Assembly: GCF_001544695.2 (NCBI RefSeq)
Contig: NZ_FCOM02000001.1
Span: 62,001 to 126,000 of the forward strand
Origin: Caballeronia arvi
Lineage (GTDB): Bacteria; Pseudomonadota; Gammaproteobacteria; Burkholderiales; Burkholderiaceae
Direction: 5' to 3'
DNA length: 64,000 nucleotides
This document shows positions 54,448 through 63,192 of this stretch, in pieces (the first letter of the stretch is position 1; each line of letters opens with the position of its first letter). The position numbers were made by a program, and so were the translations under genes. The notes under the pieces were generated by a model. That model made no database searches, was not told the origin of the DNA, and was given only the letters and a program-made list of their open reading frames with translations.

Positions 54448-55065
54448 ATGAAGAACATCCCCGATCAATCCGCGGCCGACCTCGGGCGCCGGGTGAAACG
54501 CGCGCGGCTCGCGCAAGACCTGACGCTCGAAACCGCGAGCCGTCTGTGCGGCGTGTCGCGCTCGGCGCTGTCGAAGATCGAGAACGGCTTGATGTCGCCG
54601 ACCTTCGACGTGCTGCAAAAAATCGTGCGCGGTCTGCGGATCGATCTCGCCGAACTCTTCGGCAGCGCGCCCGCACCGAGCGCGAACGGACGCCGCGCCC
54701 TCACGCGCCGCGATGAAGGGCAGCGCCATGCGTATCGCGGTTATCAGATGGAGCTGCTCGCCACCGAGCTCGCGCACAAGGCGATGCTGCCGTTTCGCAT
54801 CCGCATTTCGGCGCACACGCTCGACGCTTTCGACGACTGGGGCCGTCACGAAGGCGAAGAGTTTCTTTACGTGATCAGCGGCAGCGTGTGCCTCTATTCG
54901 GAACTCTACGCGCCGACGCATCTAAACGCCGGCGACAGCATCTACTTCGACAGCCGCACCGGCCACGCGGCTATTTCGACGAGCGAGGAAGACGCCGAAG
55001 TGCTGTGGATGGCCACGGGCGGTGTGCCGACTCAGTCCGCAGCCGATGTAGCGGATGCCCGCTAA
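54448..55065 (+). CDS. XRE-family regulator with C-terminal cupin
   Basis: The 205-residue protein has an N-terminal XRE HTH (LGRRVKRARLAQDLTLETAS followed by RLCGVSRSALSKIENGLMSP) and a C-terminal cupin sensor domain (HEGEEFLYVISGSVCLYSEL; DSIYFDSRTGHAA). Such regulators often control amino-acid or polyamine catabolism. It is divergent from amaB with 240 bp between, so it is the likely regulator of the lysine/pipecolate genes. It is convergent with the P450 gene. Confidence 0.88.
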   Translation: MKNIPDQSAADLGRRVKRARLAQDLTLETASRLCGVSRSALSKIENGLMSPTFDVLQKIVRGLRIDLAELFGSAPAPSANGRRALTRRDEGQRHAYRGYQMELLATELAHKAMLPFRIRISAHTLDAFDDWGRHEGEEFLYVISGSVCLYSELYAPTHLNAGDSIYFDSRTGHAAISTSEEDAEVLWMATGGVPTQSAADVADAR

Positions 55066-55080
55066 CGTCCGATAAAACCA

Positions 55081-56514
55081 CTAGCGCAGGACGAGACGCA
55101 CCGGCATTTCGCTCGGCACCGAGACGAACGCGCAGACTTCGTGGATATCGGCGGGATTCGTCGCGAGCTGCGCGATGAAGTTCGCCGTCAGCATCGACAC
55201 GACGAGCCGCATTTCCACCGCCGCCAGATGCCGCCCCGGACACACGCGCGGCCCCGCGCCGAATTGCAGATAAGCGCGCGGTTCGTGCGCGCCTTCGTGA
55301 CGATGATCACGCAGCCATCGCTCGGGATCGTACCGTCCGGGATCGGCGTAATTGCGCGGGTCCAGCATCGCGGGCCGGTTCAGCAGGAATACCTTAGTGC
55401 CCGCGGGCAAGCGCACGCCCTGCAGACGCACTTCCTCCAGCGGCTCCAGCGACATATACGGCGCGATCGGATGCAGGCGGCCCGCTTCCGTGCACACCGC
55501 TTCGCACAGGTCGAGTTCGCGCATCGCGTCGTAGCTCGGACAGACGGCCGAATCGCCGAGCACACGTCGCGCGCCGGCGGCGACGCGCGCCTGCAATGCG
55601 TCGTCGGTGCCGAGAAAGAGCAGTGCCCACGCGATCGATGTCGCCGTCGTATCTTCGCCCGCGACGAGCATCGTCAGCACGTTGGCCGAGACTTCGTCGT
55701 CGCTGATGCCGGAGCCCGGTGCATCGCGCAGTGCGAGCATCGCTTCGAGGAGATTGCGCGGCGCTTCGGTTTCGCGCGCACCGGACGCTGCGTCGTCGCG
55801 CATCCGTGTGCGCGTGCGCGCCATCAGTTCGCGAATGTGGCGATGCACGGCCGTCATCGCTTCGTCGAACTTGCGGTCGCGTGGAAACTTCACGTAGTGC
55901 CAGTACGCGAAGGGAGCATTGATACGCGCCATCAGCATCGGCAGGAGCATCGCGAGCTGCTCCTGTATCAGGACGTGCTCGTTTTCCAGCGTGTTCGGAT
56001 CTTCGCCGAATGCGAGCGCGCTCGTGACATCGACGGTGAAGCGCTTCAGGTCCTCGGTCATGTCGACCACGCGGCCCGCGCGTGCCGCCGCTACCCAGCG
56101 CCGCCGCAACCGCTCGGTGATCGCGGCGAGCGTCGGATAGAACGCCTTGATGTGCGGAATGGAGAGCGCCTGCATCACGAGACGGCGCTGCGGCTCCCAC
56201 GCGGCGCCTTCGATCGAAAAGAGCCCGTTGCAGCCGAACTCTTTCAGTATGTTTTCGATGGGCGCATAGCGCCGATAGCGATGCGGCCGCTCGCGCATCA
56301 CCGCGTGCGCCAACTCGATATCGTTCCAGACCGTGACGGGTGTCGTGCCGAATCGGAACACGTAGGGCGTGCCGAGTTCGGTGGCCCAGCGCTCGAGCGT
56401 CAGATGGTGCGTGGCGGGCGGCAACTGGTGCAGATTACCGAGCAAAGGCAGGCCGCGCGGGGACGGTAAGTCATCGACTTCGCGCAAGGGCGCGCTGACG
56501 GACGCTGCGTTCAT
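55081..56514 (-). CDS. Cytochrome P450
   Basis: The 477-residue monooxygenase has a proline-rich start (LPSPRGLPLLGNLHQLPP), the I-helix oxygen-activation motif AGEDTTATS, the ExxR motif in TEAGRLHP, and the haem loop FGAGPRVCPGRHLA with Cys425 as the thiolate ligand. No membrane anchor is evident. The length and sequence style resemble class II, eukaryote-like P450s, which in bacteria often take electrons from separate reductases; none is adjacent. The substrate is unknown. The start has a GAGG site. Confidence 0.9.
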   Translation of the reverse strand: MNAASVSAPLREVDDLPSPRGLPLLGNLHQLPPATHHLTLERWATELGTPYVFRFGTTPVTVWNDIELAHAVMRERPHRYRRYAPIENILKEFGCNGLFSIEGAAWEPQRRLVMQALSIPHIKAFYPTLAAITERLRRRWVAAARAGRVVDMTEDLKRFTVDVTSALAFGEDPNTLENEHVLIQEQLAMLLPMLMARINAPFAYWHYVKFPRDRKFDEAMTAVHRHIRELMARTRTRMRDDAASGARETEAPRNLLEAMLALRDAPGSGISDDEVSANVLTMLVAGEDTTATSIAWALLFLGTDDALQARVAAGARRVLGDSAVCPSYDAMRELDLCEAVCTEAGRLHPIAPYMSLEPLEEVRLQGVRLPAGTKVFLLNRPAMLDPRNYADPGRYDPERWLRDHRHEGAHEPRAYLQFGAGPRVCPGRHLAAVEMRLVVSMLTANFIAQLATNPADIHEVCAFVSVPSEMPVRLVLR

Positions 56515-56605
56515 GATCGGCCTCGCGGGGGCTTGATCTTTGCAGGATAGTGCAGGACGGGGGACGTGCGAAGCGCCCTTGACGGGCGCTCAGGCTCAGG
56601 ATCGG

Positions 56606-56887
56606 CTATCGGGGGTACTGTTGTCGGGAGTGGACAACGCCCATGACCTGAATCCATCCATCGACGATTTCATAGACAACGATGTAATTGGGATGCGCAA
56701 CGATCTCGCGCGTTCCCGCCAGACGGCCCGGCCGGAAAAGATAAGGATGAGTGGCCGCGGGAATGACACAGTTTTGAATGAGCTCGAATATGTCGACTGC
56801 TGCCCAGATACTGTCTTCGGCAATGTGATCGGTCAGTTCATCGAGGTTGTCGAGCGCTTTGGTGGTCCATCGAATCGGCAGCATCAC
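56606..56887 (-). CDS. ParE/RelE-type toxin
   Basis: The 93-residue protein matches ParE/RelE toxins: IRWTTKALDNLDELTDHIAE at the start and GTREIVAHPNYIVVYEI with VVHSRQQYP at the end, the pattern of ParE-like members that act on gyrase or, in RelE relatives, on mRNA. The start overlaps the antitoxin stop (ATGA), antitoxin first, as is usual for parDE. Confidence 0.87.
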   Translation of the reverse strand: MMLPIRWTTKALDNLDELTDHIAEDSIWAAVDIFELIQNCVIPAATHPYLFRPGRLAGTREIVAHPNYIVVYEIVDGWIQVMGVVHSRQQYPR

Positions 56888-57099
56888 TTTCGAAGCTTCT
56901 CTTTCTCTTTGATTCTGGCGTGAAGCTTATTGCGAATGCGCGCCATCGCTTCGTCGTGAGGGATGAGCGGACCCGGATTGTCGCGTGCGGCCTGGATCTT
57001 GGCCCGAAACCACCGGTCATAAGCCTCGGCTTCTTCGACGGTGGCGAATTCGGACACGATGGGATCGAGCGGAGTGGGCATTTCAAGTTCTCGTTTCAT
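56884..57099 (-). CDS. Antitoxin (stability determinant type) of ParE/RelE toxin
   Basis: A 71-residue basic protein with EEAEAYDRWFRAKIQAARDN and IPHDEAMARIRNKLHARIKE segments, as found in antitoxins annotated as stability determinants. No classical ribbon-helix-helix is obvious. Its position before and overlap with the toxin gene supports the role. ATG at 57099 is taken; an internal ATG at 57081 is also possible. Confidence 0.78.
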   Translation of the reverse strand: MKRELEMPTPLDPIVSEFATVEEAEAYDRWFRAKIQAARDNPGPLIPHDEAMARIRNKLHARIKEKEKLRK

Positions 57100-57156
57100 G
57101 ATGAAAACGATGATAACGCAGGCATTTTCCCCGCGTCACCTCGTCCATTCGGCCAA

Positions 57157-57999
57157 TCATACAGCGCGCACTTTCTTCGCTTTCGCCTTTTCGGCGGGAG
57201 CCTCCACATTCACGACCGGCCGCTTAAAATAAGGCGAGCTCAACGTCGCCGCGCCCATGTCCGACGCCGCTTCGAGCAGCGCCGGCGCGAGTTCCTTCAA
57301 GCGCGCTTCCGGCAGCCGGCTCGTCGGACCCGCAAGACTCACGACGCCCACGACCACGCCCGTCACCGGATGATGAATCGGCGCGGCCATCGACGTCATG
57401 CCGGCCTCGTACGTCTCGCTCGCGATGCCGTATCCGCGCTTTCGCGCCGCCTGCACATCCGCGAGAAACTGCTGGATGGTTTTCGGCGCCTTCGGGCCGC
57501 CCTGCCCCGGCTTGCCCAGCCCGCCCTGCTTCGATACGAGCTCGAGCGCTTCCTCGTCCGACAGCGACGACAGCCACGCCTGCCCGCTCGCCGTGCAATG
57601 CAGCGGCGGCTGGCTGCCCATGTCCGGATCGTAGCGAAGGCCGGATTTCGCGCCCTGCGCCTTGCCGACGAACGTGATGTGATCGTCCTCGACGACGCCC
57701 AGCCGCGCCAGCTCGCCCGACTGCGCCGCGAGCCGGTCGAGCACGGGCTGCGACACGTCGAGCACCCCGCCTGTCGACAGATAGATGAGCGCGAGCGACA
57801 CGAGTTTCAGCGCGAGCATGTACTCGCCGTGATCCTCGTCCTGACGGACATAGCCCTCGTCGATCAGCATCGCGAGCAGGCGGTGCGTGCCGCTGCGCGG
57901 AATGTTGAGCGTGTCGGCGATGGCGGCGAGCTGCATGCGCCCGCCATTCTTCGCCAGCAGTTCGATGATCGACAGCGCCCGCTCCAGATTTCCTGCCAT
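57157..57999 (-). CDS. IclR-family transcriptional regulator
   Basis: The 280-residue regulator has an N-terminal winged HTH (LERALSIIELLAKNGGRMQL followed by AAIADTLNIPRSGTHRLLAM) and the IclR ligand-binding domain (SGQAWLSSLSDEEALELV; YGIASETYEAGMTSMAAPI). A basic Lys/Ala-rich tail ends the protein. It lies at the end of the isomerase, NIPSNAP and flavoprotein operon, 72 bp downstream, and a GGAAT-type palindrome in the cluster's divergent promoter fits IclR-type binding. Confidence 0.9.
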   Translation of the reverse strand: MAGNLERALSIIELLAKNGGRMQLAAIADTLNIPRSGTHRLLAMLIDEGYVRQDEDHGEYMLALKLVSLALIYLSTGGVLDVSQPVLDRLAAQSGELARLGVVEDDHITFVGKAQGAKSGLRYDPDMGSQPPLHCTASGQAWLSSLSDEEALELVSKQGGLGKPGQGGPKAPKTIQQFLADVQAARKRGYGIASETYEAGMTSMAAPIHHPVTGVVVGVVSLAGPTSRLPEARLKELAPALLEAASDMGAATLSSPYFKRPVVNVEAPAEKAKAKKVRAV

Positions 58000-58016
58000 T
58001 TCTCAGTCTCTCGAAT

Positions 58017-58057
58017 TTCCGATGATTCGGAATGAGAACACGATTCCACCCCGGAAT
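58017..58057. promoter_or_regulatory. GGAAT half-site cluster upstream of iclR-type gene
   Basis: Between the isomerase stop and the IclR start lie an inverted repeat TTCCGA-N4-TCGGAA (58017-58032) and ATTCC-N5-GGAAT (58043-58057). The half-sites match those of the palindrome at 63126-63140, suggesting autoregulation. Confidence 0.4.
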
Positions 58058-58071
58058 TCAACCTGCGCGCG

Positions 58072-58896
58072 TCAATGTTCCGCGTACGTCTCCTGGAGCA
58101 CCGCGAGCGTCGCTTCGCGCAGACGCTTCGCGCGCGTGAGCGCATTCGCGGTCTTCGCCCACGTGTTCATCGGTATTTCGATCGACAGCGGCAGATCGTC
58201 GGGCAGCGCGCGCAGCAGGCCCGCGAGATCGAGCCCGCCTTCGCCCGGAATCATCCGCTCGGCGCGCGCCTGGTAGAGCAGCGTGTCGAGATCGGCGGGA
58301 CGCTCGGCGGGCGCGTCGCAGAACTGCACGTAGCCGAACCACTCGCGCGGCAGCTCGCGCAGCGTTTGCGTCGACGAACCCGCGCGGTCGAAATGAATCG
58401 GATCGACGATAAGCCCCGTGTTCGCGCGCGCCGCCGCCTTCACGATGCGCGCGCCCTGCACGATGTCCTTCGCGTCGGTCCAGGGCATCGGTTCCAGCGA
58501 CGGCGACAAACCGTACGGCTTCGCGATATCACACAACGCGGCGAGCCGTTCGGCCGTGCGCGCCTCGTCAGGATCGTTGCCCGCGACGAGCACGTAACGC
58601 GCGCCCAGTTCGGCGGCGGTCTCGAGCATCGGCTCGTAATCGGCGACATTCGTGTCGGGCCTGAGCCGCAGGATTTCGGCATCGAGCACGCCGATTCCGG
58701 TGTCTTTCAGGACGGCGAGCGTTTCGCGCTTCATCGGCGTGGCGCCGACGATCTCGTGGCGCACCTCCGTGTCGGTCGCGGGCAAAAGCCGCAGCCCGAC
58801 GAAATCGTAGCCCGCCTTCGCCGCGCACTCGACCATCTGCGGCGGCGTCAGTTCGAGAACCGTCAGCGCGGACAAGGACAGCTTGCGTGGTGACAT
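58072..58896 (-). CDS. Sugar phosphate isomerase/epimerase (AP endonuclease 2-type TIM barrel)
   Basis: The 274-residue protein matches the xylose-isomerase-like TIM-barrel family. Likely metal ligands are Glu in SLEPMPW, Asp/His in VDPIHFDRAG, and Glu in LSIEIPMNTW near the end. Members isomerise sugars, inosose or hydroxypyruvate, or dehydrate keto-inositols. The reaction here is not evident. It lies 20 bp downstream of the NIPSNAP gene in the same operon. Confidence 0.83.
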   Translation of the reverse strand: MSPRKLSLSALTVLELTPPQMVECAAKAGYDFVGLRLLPATDTEVRHEIVGATPMKRETLAVLKDTGIGVLDAEILRLRPDTNVADYEPMLETAAELGARYVLVAGNDPDEARTAERLAALCDIAKPYGLSPSLEPMPWTDAKDIVQGARIVKAAARANTGLIVDPIHFDRAGSSTQTLRELPREWFGYVQFCDAPAERPADLDTLLYQARAERMIPGEGGLDLAGLLRALPDDLPLSIEIPMNTWAKTANALTRAKRLREATLAVLQETYAEH

Positions 58897-58916
58897 CTGC
58901 GTCGTCTCCGTGATGG

Positions 58917-59528
58917 TTAGCGCAGCGGCGAGAACGGCGCGGGCATATAGATGGTGGATTCCATCGTCGTCAGATGGGCCGGTCCGCCTTTGGGCGGCCA
59001 GATGCCGTCCTTCACGGCCTCGGCGCGGATGCGCGAGCGCTCATCGACGCTCTGGTACGGCCAGATGTTGAGAAAGCGCGGCACGGTGCCGTCGAGCGCA
59101 TACATCGCGCCGATGAGCGGCGAGCGCTTCGTGCGCTCCGGCACGGCGTTCTGCCACGCGTCGATCGTATGTTGCAGGCTCGCGAGCTTCGTGCCGTAGA
59201 CGCGCATCTCGTAGATGCCGCCGTGTACGGCCGGTTCGATCGGCGGGAGAAACGGAAAGAGCGCGTAGCTGTTGACTTCGACATCGGTGATGAACTCGCC
59301 GCAGCCGAACGGATTGCCTTCGAGCAACAGGCGCTGACGTTCTTTTATCAAGGCCGCTTCTGATTCGAAGCCGCGCAGCACCATCACACGGCCCAATGCG
59401 CCGATATCGGAATACCAGCAGCCGAGCAGCTTCGAGCCGGGCGCATTGCCGCTCGCCTGGATGTTTTCGAAAACCTGCGCGTTCGCGCCGATCTTCACCG
59501 TCAACGTGACCGTGTCGTAGAGAGTCAT
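58917..59528 (-). CDS. NIPSNAP family protein
   Basis: The 203-residue protein has two NIPSNAP/ferredoxin-like halves. The second half shows the classical IYEMRVYGTKLASLQHTIDA and RFLNIWPYQSVDERSRIRAE segments; the first is more divergent (RVMVLRGFESEAALIKERQR). Bacterial NIPSNAP proteins occur in degradation operons, possibly as dimeric enzymes or carriers. The ATG (AAGGACTC site) overlaps the flavoprotein stop by ATGA. Confidence 0.83.
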   Translation of the reverse strand: MTLYDTVTLTVKIGANAQVFENIQASGNAPGSKLLGCWYSDIGALGRVMVLRGFESEAALIKERQRLLLEGNPFGCGEFITDVEVNSYALFPFLPPIEPAVHGGIYEMRVYGTKLASLQHTIDAWQNAVPERTKRSPLIGAMYALDGTVPRFLNIWPYQSVDERSRIRAEAVKDGIWPPKGGPAHLTTMESTIYMPAPFSPLR

Positions 59529-61264
59529 TGCAGAGTCCTTGCCTGTTTGAAGTTCGAGAGATTCGTGACGCTGTCTTCGTGCATCGGCGACGCCATTTCG
59601 AGGCCCGCGAGATAGCCGAAGGTCATCGCGGGGCCGAGCGTGATGCCGCCCGCGGGATAGTGGCCGCCCATCATGCTCGCGGCGTCGTTGCCGACCGCGT
59701 AGAGACCGGGAATCGGCGCGCGCGCTTCGTCGAGCACGCGCGAACGCGCATCCGTCGCGAGGCCAGCGAAGGTGCCGAGGCTGCCCGCGACGATCTTCAC
59801 CGCGTGGAACGGGCCGTCGGCTATCGGCGCGAGGCACGGATTCGGCGCGTGCGACGCATCACCCTGCACGCGGTTATAAGGCGTCGAGCCTTTGTGGAAT
59901 TGCGGATCGAAGCCATCTTTCGCGTAGCTGTTGTACGTGGCAACGGTATCGGCAAGGCCGCGCGCATCGATGCCGCATTGCTCAGCCAATGCTTCGAGCG
60001 TCGGCGCGGATTTCAGATAGCCCGAGCGCTCGTACGCTCCGTGCGGAAATGGAAACGGCTTCGCGAAACCGAGTCCATAACGCCGCTGGAACCGATGATC
60101 GCAAACGAGCCACGCGCACACTTCTTCGCCCGGCGGCGTCGTGCCGATCAGCGACGAAACGAAGTCGTAATACGACGACGCCTCGTTCGTGAAGCGTCTG
60201 CCGGCACGCGTCACCGCGATCACACCCGGCTTCGCGCGCTCGATCAGATGTGGGAACGCAACCGGCTCGCCGTTGCGTTTCGGCACGAGCGACACGGGCG
60301 CCCACGCGGCGGGCGTTTCGAGCGACGTATCGAAATGCGCGCCCGCTCGTTCGCCGAGGCGAATGCCATCGCCCGTATTGCTGCACGGAGCGGCGGACCA
60401 GTGCGGCATCGTCGGGAACGTGTCGGCCTGACGCTTCGCGTCGTGCGGATAGCCGCCGCAAGCCAGCACGACGCCGCATCGCGCGCGCACCGCATGCATC
60501 ACGCCTTCGATCTCGACGCGCGCGCCCGTCACGCGATTCGCCTCGCGCGTGAGCGATACCGCCTTCGCACGCGTGCGCAGATCGACGCCGCGATCCGCCG
60601 CCGATTTCAGCAGCCGCGCGACGAGCGCATTGCCGTTCACGAGATGCATCGAGCGGCCGTGACGCAGTGTGTGCCACGCGAACGCGGCGAAGCGCTTCGT
60701 CACGTGCCATGCGGACTTTGCGTTGCGCGTCGCGTTCAGAAAGTGCGCGAGATCCTGTCCCGACGCGATCGCCATGCCCTTGATCGTCACTTCGGCCAAT
60801 GGCGGACGCAGTTTATCGATGAGCGTCCCGAGCTCGCGTCCGTCGAACGGCATCGCGCAGAGCGAACGGCCGCCCGTGGCCGCGCCTTGCGTCGTATGAA
60901 AATCGGGGATGCGGTTACCGTCGATGAAACGCATCGACGTATTGCGTTCGAAGAATTCGACCATGCGCGGGCCGTGCTCGATGAGCGCGTCGGCCTTGGC
61001 GGCGTCGAAGTGCGCGCCGAGCTCGCTCTTCAGATACGTGCGCGGTGCGCTCTCGTCTTCGACGATGCCCGCGCGCGTCGCGAGCGGATTGCGCGGAATC
61101 CACATCCAGCCGCCCGACCACGCCGTCGTGCCGCCGAACACGTCTTCCTTCTCGCAGACGAGCACGGACAAGCCCTGCGTAGCCGCGGTCACGGCCGTCG
61201 ACAGACCGCCCGCGCCGGAACCCAGCACGAGGACGTCGCATTCGAGAATCGGTTCGTGCTTCAT
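59525..61264 (-). CDS. KstD-like FAD-dependent dehydrogenase (second of tandem pair)
   Basis: The 579-residue flavoprotein belongs to the fumarate reductase/3-ketosteroid delta-1-dehydrogenase superfamily: CDVLVLGSGAGGLSTAVTAA for FAD binding, GGTTAWSGGWMW next to the isoalloxazine, and a late GGHYPAGGITLGPAMTFGYL. It is expected to desaturate a cyclic or enoyl substrate. It shares overall order and many motifs with the upstream flavoprotein, so the two are paralogues. It overlaps both neighbours by ATGA, which shows tight coupling. Confidence 0.85.
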   Translation of the reverse strand: MKHEPILECDVLVLGSGAGGLSTAVTAATQGLSVLVCEKEDVFGGTTAWSGGWMWIPRNPLATRAGIVEDESAPRTYLKSELGAHFDAAKADALIEHGPRMVEFFERNTSMRFIDGNRIPDFHTTQGAATGGRSLCAMPFDGRELGTLIDKLRPPLAEVTIKGMAIASGQDLAHFLNATRNAKSAWHVTKRFAAFAWHTLRHGRSMHLVNGNALVARLLKSAADRGVDLRTRAKAVSLTREANRVTGARVEIEGVMHAVRARCGVVLACGGYPHDAKRQADTFPTMPHWSAAPCSNTGDGIRLGERAGAHFDTSLETPAAWAPVSLVPKRNGEPVAFPHLIERAKPGVIAVTRAGRRFTNEASSYYDFVSSLIGTTPPGEEVCAWLVCDHRFQRRYGLGFAKPFPFPHGAYERSGYLKSAPTLEALAEQCGIDARGLADTVATYNSYAKDGFDPQFHKGSTPYNRVQGDASHAPNPCLAPIADGPFHAVKIVAGSLGTFAGLATDARSRVLDEARAPIPGLYAVGNDAASMMGGHYPAGGITLGPAMTFGYLAGLEMASPMHEDSVTNLSNFKQARTLQ

Positions 61265-63042
61265 TTGGCGTGTGCGTGTGCGTGCGCGTCGAGTTCGAGC
61301 GGAAGGGTGAGCGTGACGCTTGCCGGCTGTTTCGCGCGCGCCGATGCGTGCCGCGCCGCGAGATAGCCGAACGCGAGACCGGGCCCGAGCGTGATGCCGG
61401 GGCCGGGATAGACGCCGCCCATCACCGATTGCATGTCGTTGCCGCACGCGTAGAGGCCGCCGATCGGCCGGTCGTCGCGGTTCAGCACGCGTGCGTCGGT
61501 GTCGGTGACGAGGCCGGTCGCGGCGCCGATATCGCCTGGATAGAGCCGCACCGCATAGAACGGCGCCGTTCCGATCGGACCGAGGCACTTGTTCGGGCCG
61601 GTCCAGCTGGCGTCGCCGTTGGCGTTCTGATAGTCCGTCGTGCCGCGCTGAAAATCCGGATCGATGCCGGTTTGCGCATAGCGATTCATCCGCGCGACGC
61701 TGTCCGCGAGTCCCGACTTGTCGATGCCGAGCTTGCCCGCGAGTTCATCGAGCGTATTGCCTTCGACGAGATAGCCGTCGGCGAGAAACGGCGCAAGTCC
61801 TTTGCCGCCCGGACGCACCATGCCGAGGCCGTACTTGCGCAATCCTTCGGCGTCCGTGACGAGAAACGCGGGCACGGAAGGCGTCGTCTCGTTCGCTTTT
61901 TGCATCGCGATGCCGAACAGGTGATACGACGTGTTCTCGTTGAGAAAGCGTCTGCCCGTTTTGTCGACGGTGATCATGCCCGGCTTGCCGCGATCCATCA
62001 GGAAGTGCGGAAACACGGCGGTGGTGCCGTCGGCGCGCTTGCGCATCGAGACCGGCGCCCAGAACGCGTTCGACAGCGCGCCCGCGCCGAAGCGCGCGCC
62101 CGCCGCGAGCGCGAGATCCTGCGCGCTGCCGGTGTGACCGGGCGCACCGGGACACCAGCCGGGATCGGCGCCCGGCAGCATGTCCCCGCGACGCTTCGGA
62201 TGCCGGTTGAACCCGCCGCTCGCGAGAATCACGCCGCCCTTCACGCCGATGCGCCGCCGCTCGTTGACGTGGCTGAGCGTCACGGCCTCGATGCCGTTCG
62301 CGCCGCTGTGCAAACTTTCGACCTTCGTGGCCGTCAACACGGTGACGCCGCGCTGAAGCAGCGAATACAGCAAGCGCGCGATCAGCGCGTTGCCCATCAC
62401 GAGACGCGTGCCGCGCGGCGAGCTCATGCGGTCGCGCGCGTGGCGCGCGAGAAGCTTCGCCGCATGCCGGAACGATGCGAACGATTTCGTCATGTTGAGC
62501 AGATGCCCGACGTCGTCGCGATCGACCATCATGCCGCCGAGCACGGTGAATTCGGGAATTGGCGGACGGATCAGCGAGAACGCGCGGCCGAGCTTGCGGC
62601 CGTCGAACGGCAGCGGTTCCAGCGCGCGACCGCGCAGCGTCGAGCCTTCGACTTCCGACAAATAATCGGGATGAAACGGGCGCGCGCGATATTTCACGTC
62701 GGAATTCGCTTCGATATGCGCGACCGCTTTCGGACCCGCATCGAGAAAAGCACCGCGCATCGCGGCGCTGCTGCGCTCGCCGACCGCGCGATTCAGAAAG
62801 CCTTCGGCGTTCGCGGACGTATCGTCGCGATTCACGCTCGCCGCGTGCATCGACGCGGGAATCCACGTCGTGCCCGCCGAATAGGCCGTCGAGCCGCCCA
62901 CATATTCGGTGCTCTCGACCAGCAGCACGCGCGCGCCGTCGATGGCCGCGACCAGCGCCGCCGACATGCCCGCGCCACCCGCGCCGATCACGACAACGTC
63001 GAACGTTTCGTTTTGTCCCAGACTATCCAGTGTCTCCACCAT
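61261..63042 (-). CDS. KstD-like FAD-dependent dehydrogenase (first of tandem pair)
   Basis: The 593-residue flavoprotein has FDVVVIGAGGAGMSAALVAA for FAD binding, GGSTAYSAGTTWIP, and a closing GGVYPGPGITLGPGLAFGYL. It resembles 3-ketosteroid delta-1-dehydrogenases and fumarate-reductase-like desaturases. A His/Ala-rich tail (DAHAHAHAK) ends it. The start is taken as 63042; an in-frame ATG at 63099 adds 19 residues without a good site. First gene of the operon, divergent from the epimerase gene. Confidence 0.85.
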   Translation of the reverse strand: MVETLDSLGQNETFDVVVIGAGGAGMSAALVAAIDGARVLLVESTEYVGGSTAYSAGTTWIPASMHAASVNRDDTSANAEGFLNRAVGERSSAAMRGAFLDAGPKAVAHIEANSDVKYRARPFHPDYLSEVEGSTLRGRALEPLPFDGRKLGRAFSLIRPPIPEFTVLGGMMVDRDDVGHLLNMTKSFASFRHAAKLLARHARDRMSSPRGTRLVMGNALIARLLYSLLQRGVTVLTATKVESLHSGANGIEAVTLSHVNERRRIGVKGGVILASGGFNRHPKRRGDMLPGADPGWCPGAPGHTGSAQDLALAAGARFGAGALSNAFWAPVSMRKRADGTTAVFPHFLMDRGKPGMITVDKTGRRFLNENTSYHLFGIAMQKANETTPSVPAFLVTDAEGLRKYGLGMVRPGGKGLAPFLADGYLVEGNTLDELAGKLGIDKSGLADSVARMNRYAQTGIDPDFQRGTTDYQNANGDASWTGPNKCLGPIGTAPFYAVRLYPGDIGAATGLVTDTDARVLNRDDRPIGGLYACGNDMQSVMGGVYPGPGITLGPGLAFGYLAARHASARAKQPASVTLTLPLELDAHAHAHAK

Positions 63043-63125
63043 TCCTCTTTGGCTCCGTCCAGTTTCGCGGCGCCGTTCCTCTGACGATACGAAACGCATG
63101 TTTGCTGTAGAACTCGCTTTGATAT

Positions 63126-63140
63126 TGGAATACTATTCCA
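63126..63140. promoter_or_regulatory. IclR-like palindromic operator in divergent promoter
   Basis: TGGAATACTATTCCA is a perfect 6-bp-arm palindrome with a 3-bp centre, lying 53 bp before the epimerase start and 84 bp before the flavoprotein start. Its size and half-sites are close to the known IclR operator (TGGAAATNATTTCCA). Confidence 0.55.
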
Positions 63141-63192
63141 CAAACGCGACGCAAGCCAAGTTCTTTTTTGAGACGACGATGGAGGAAGCGGT

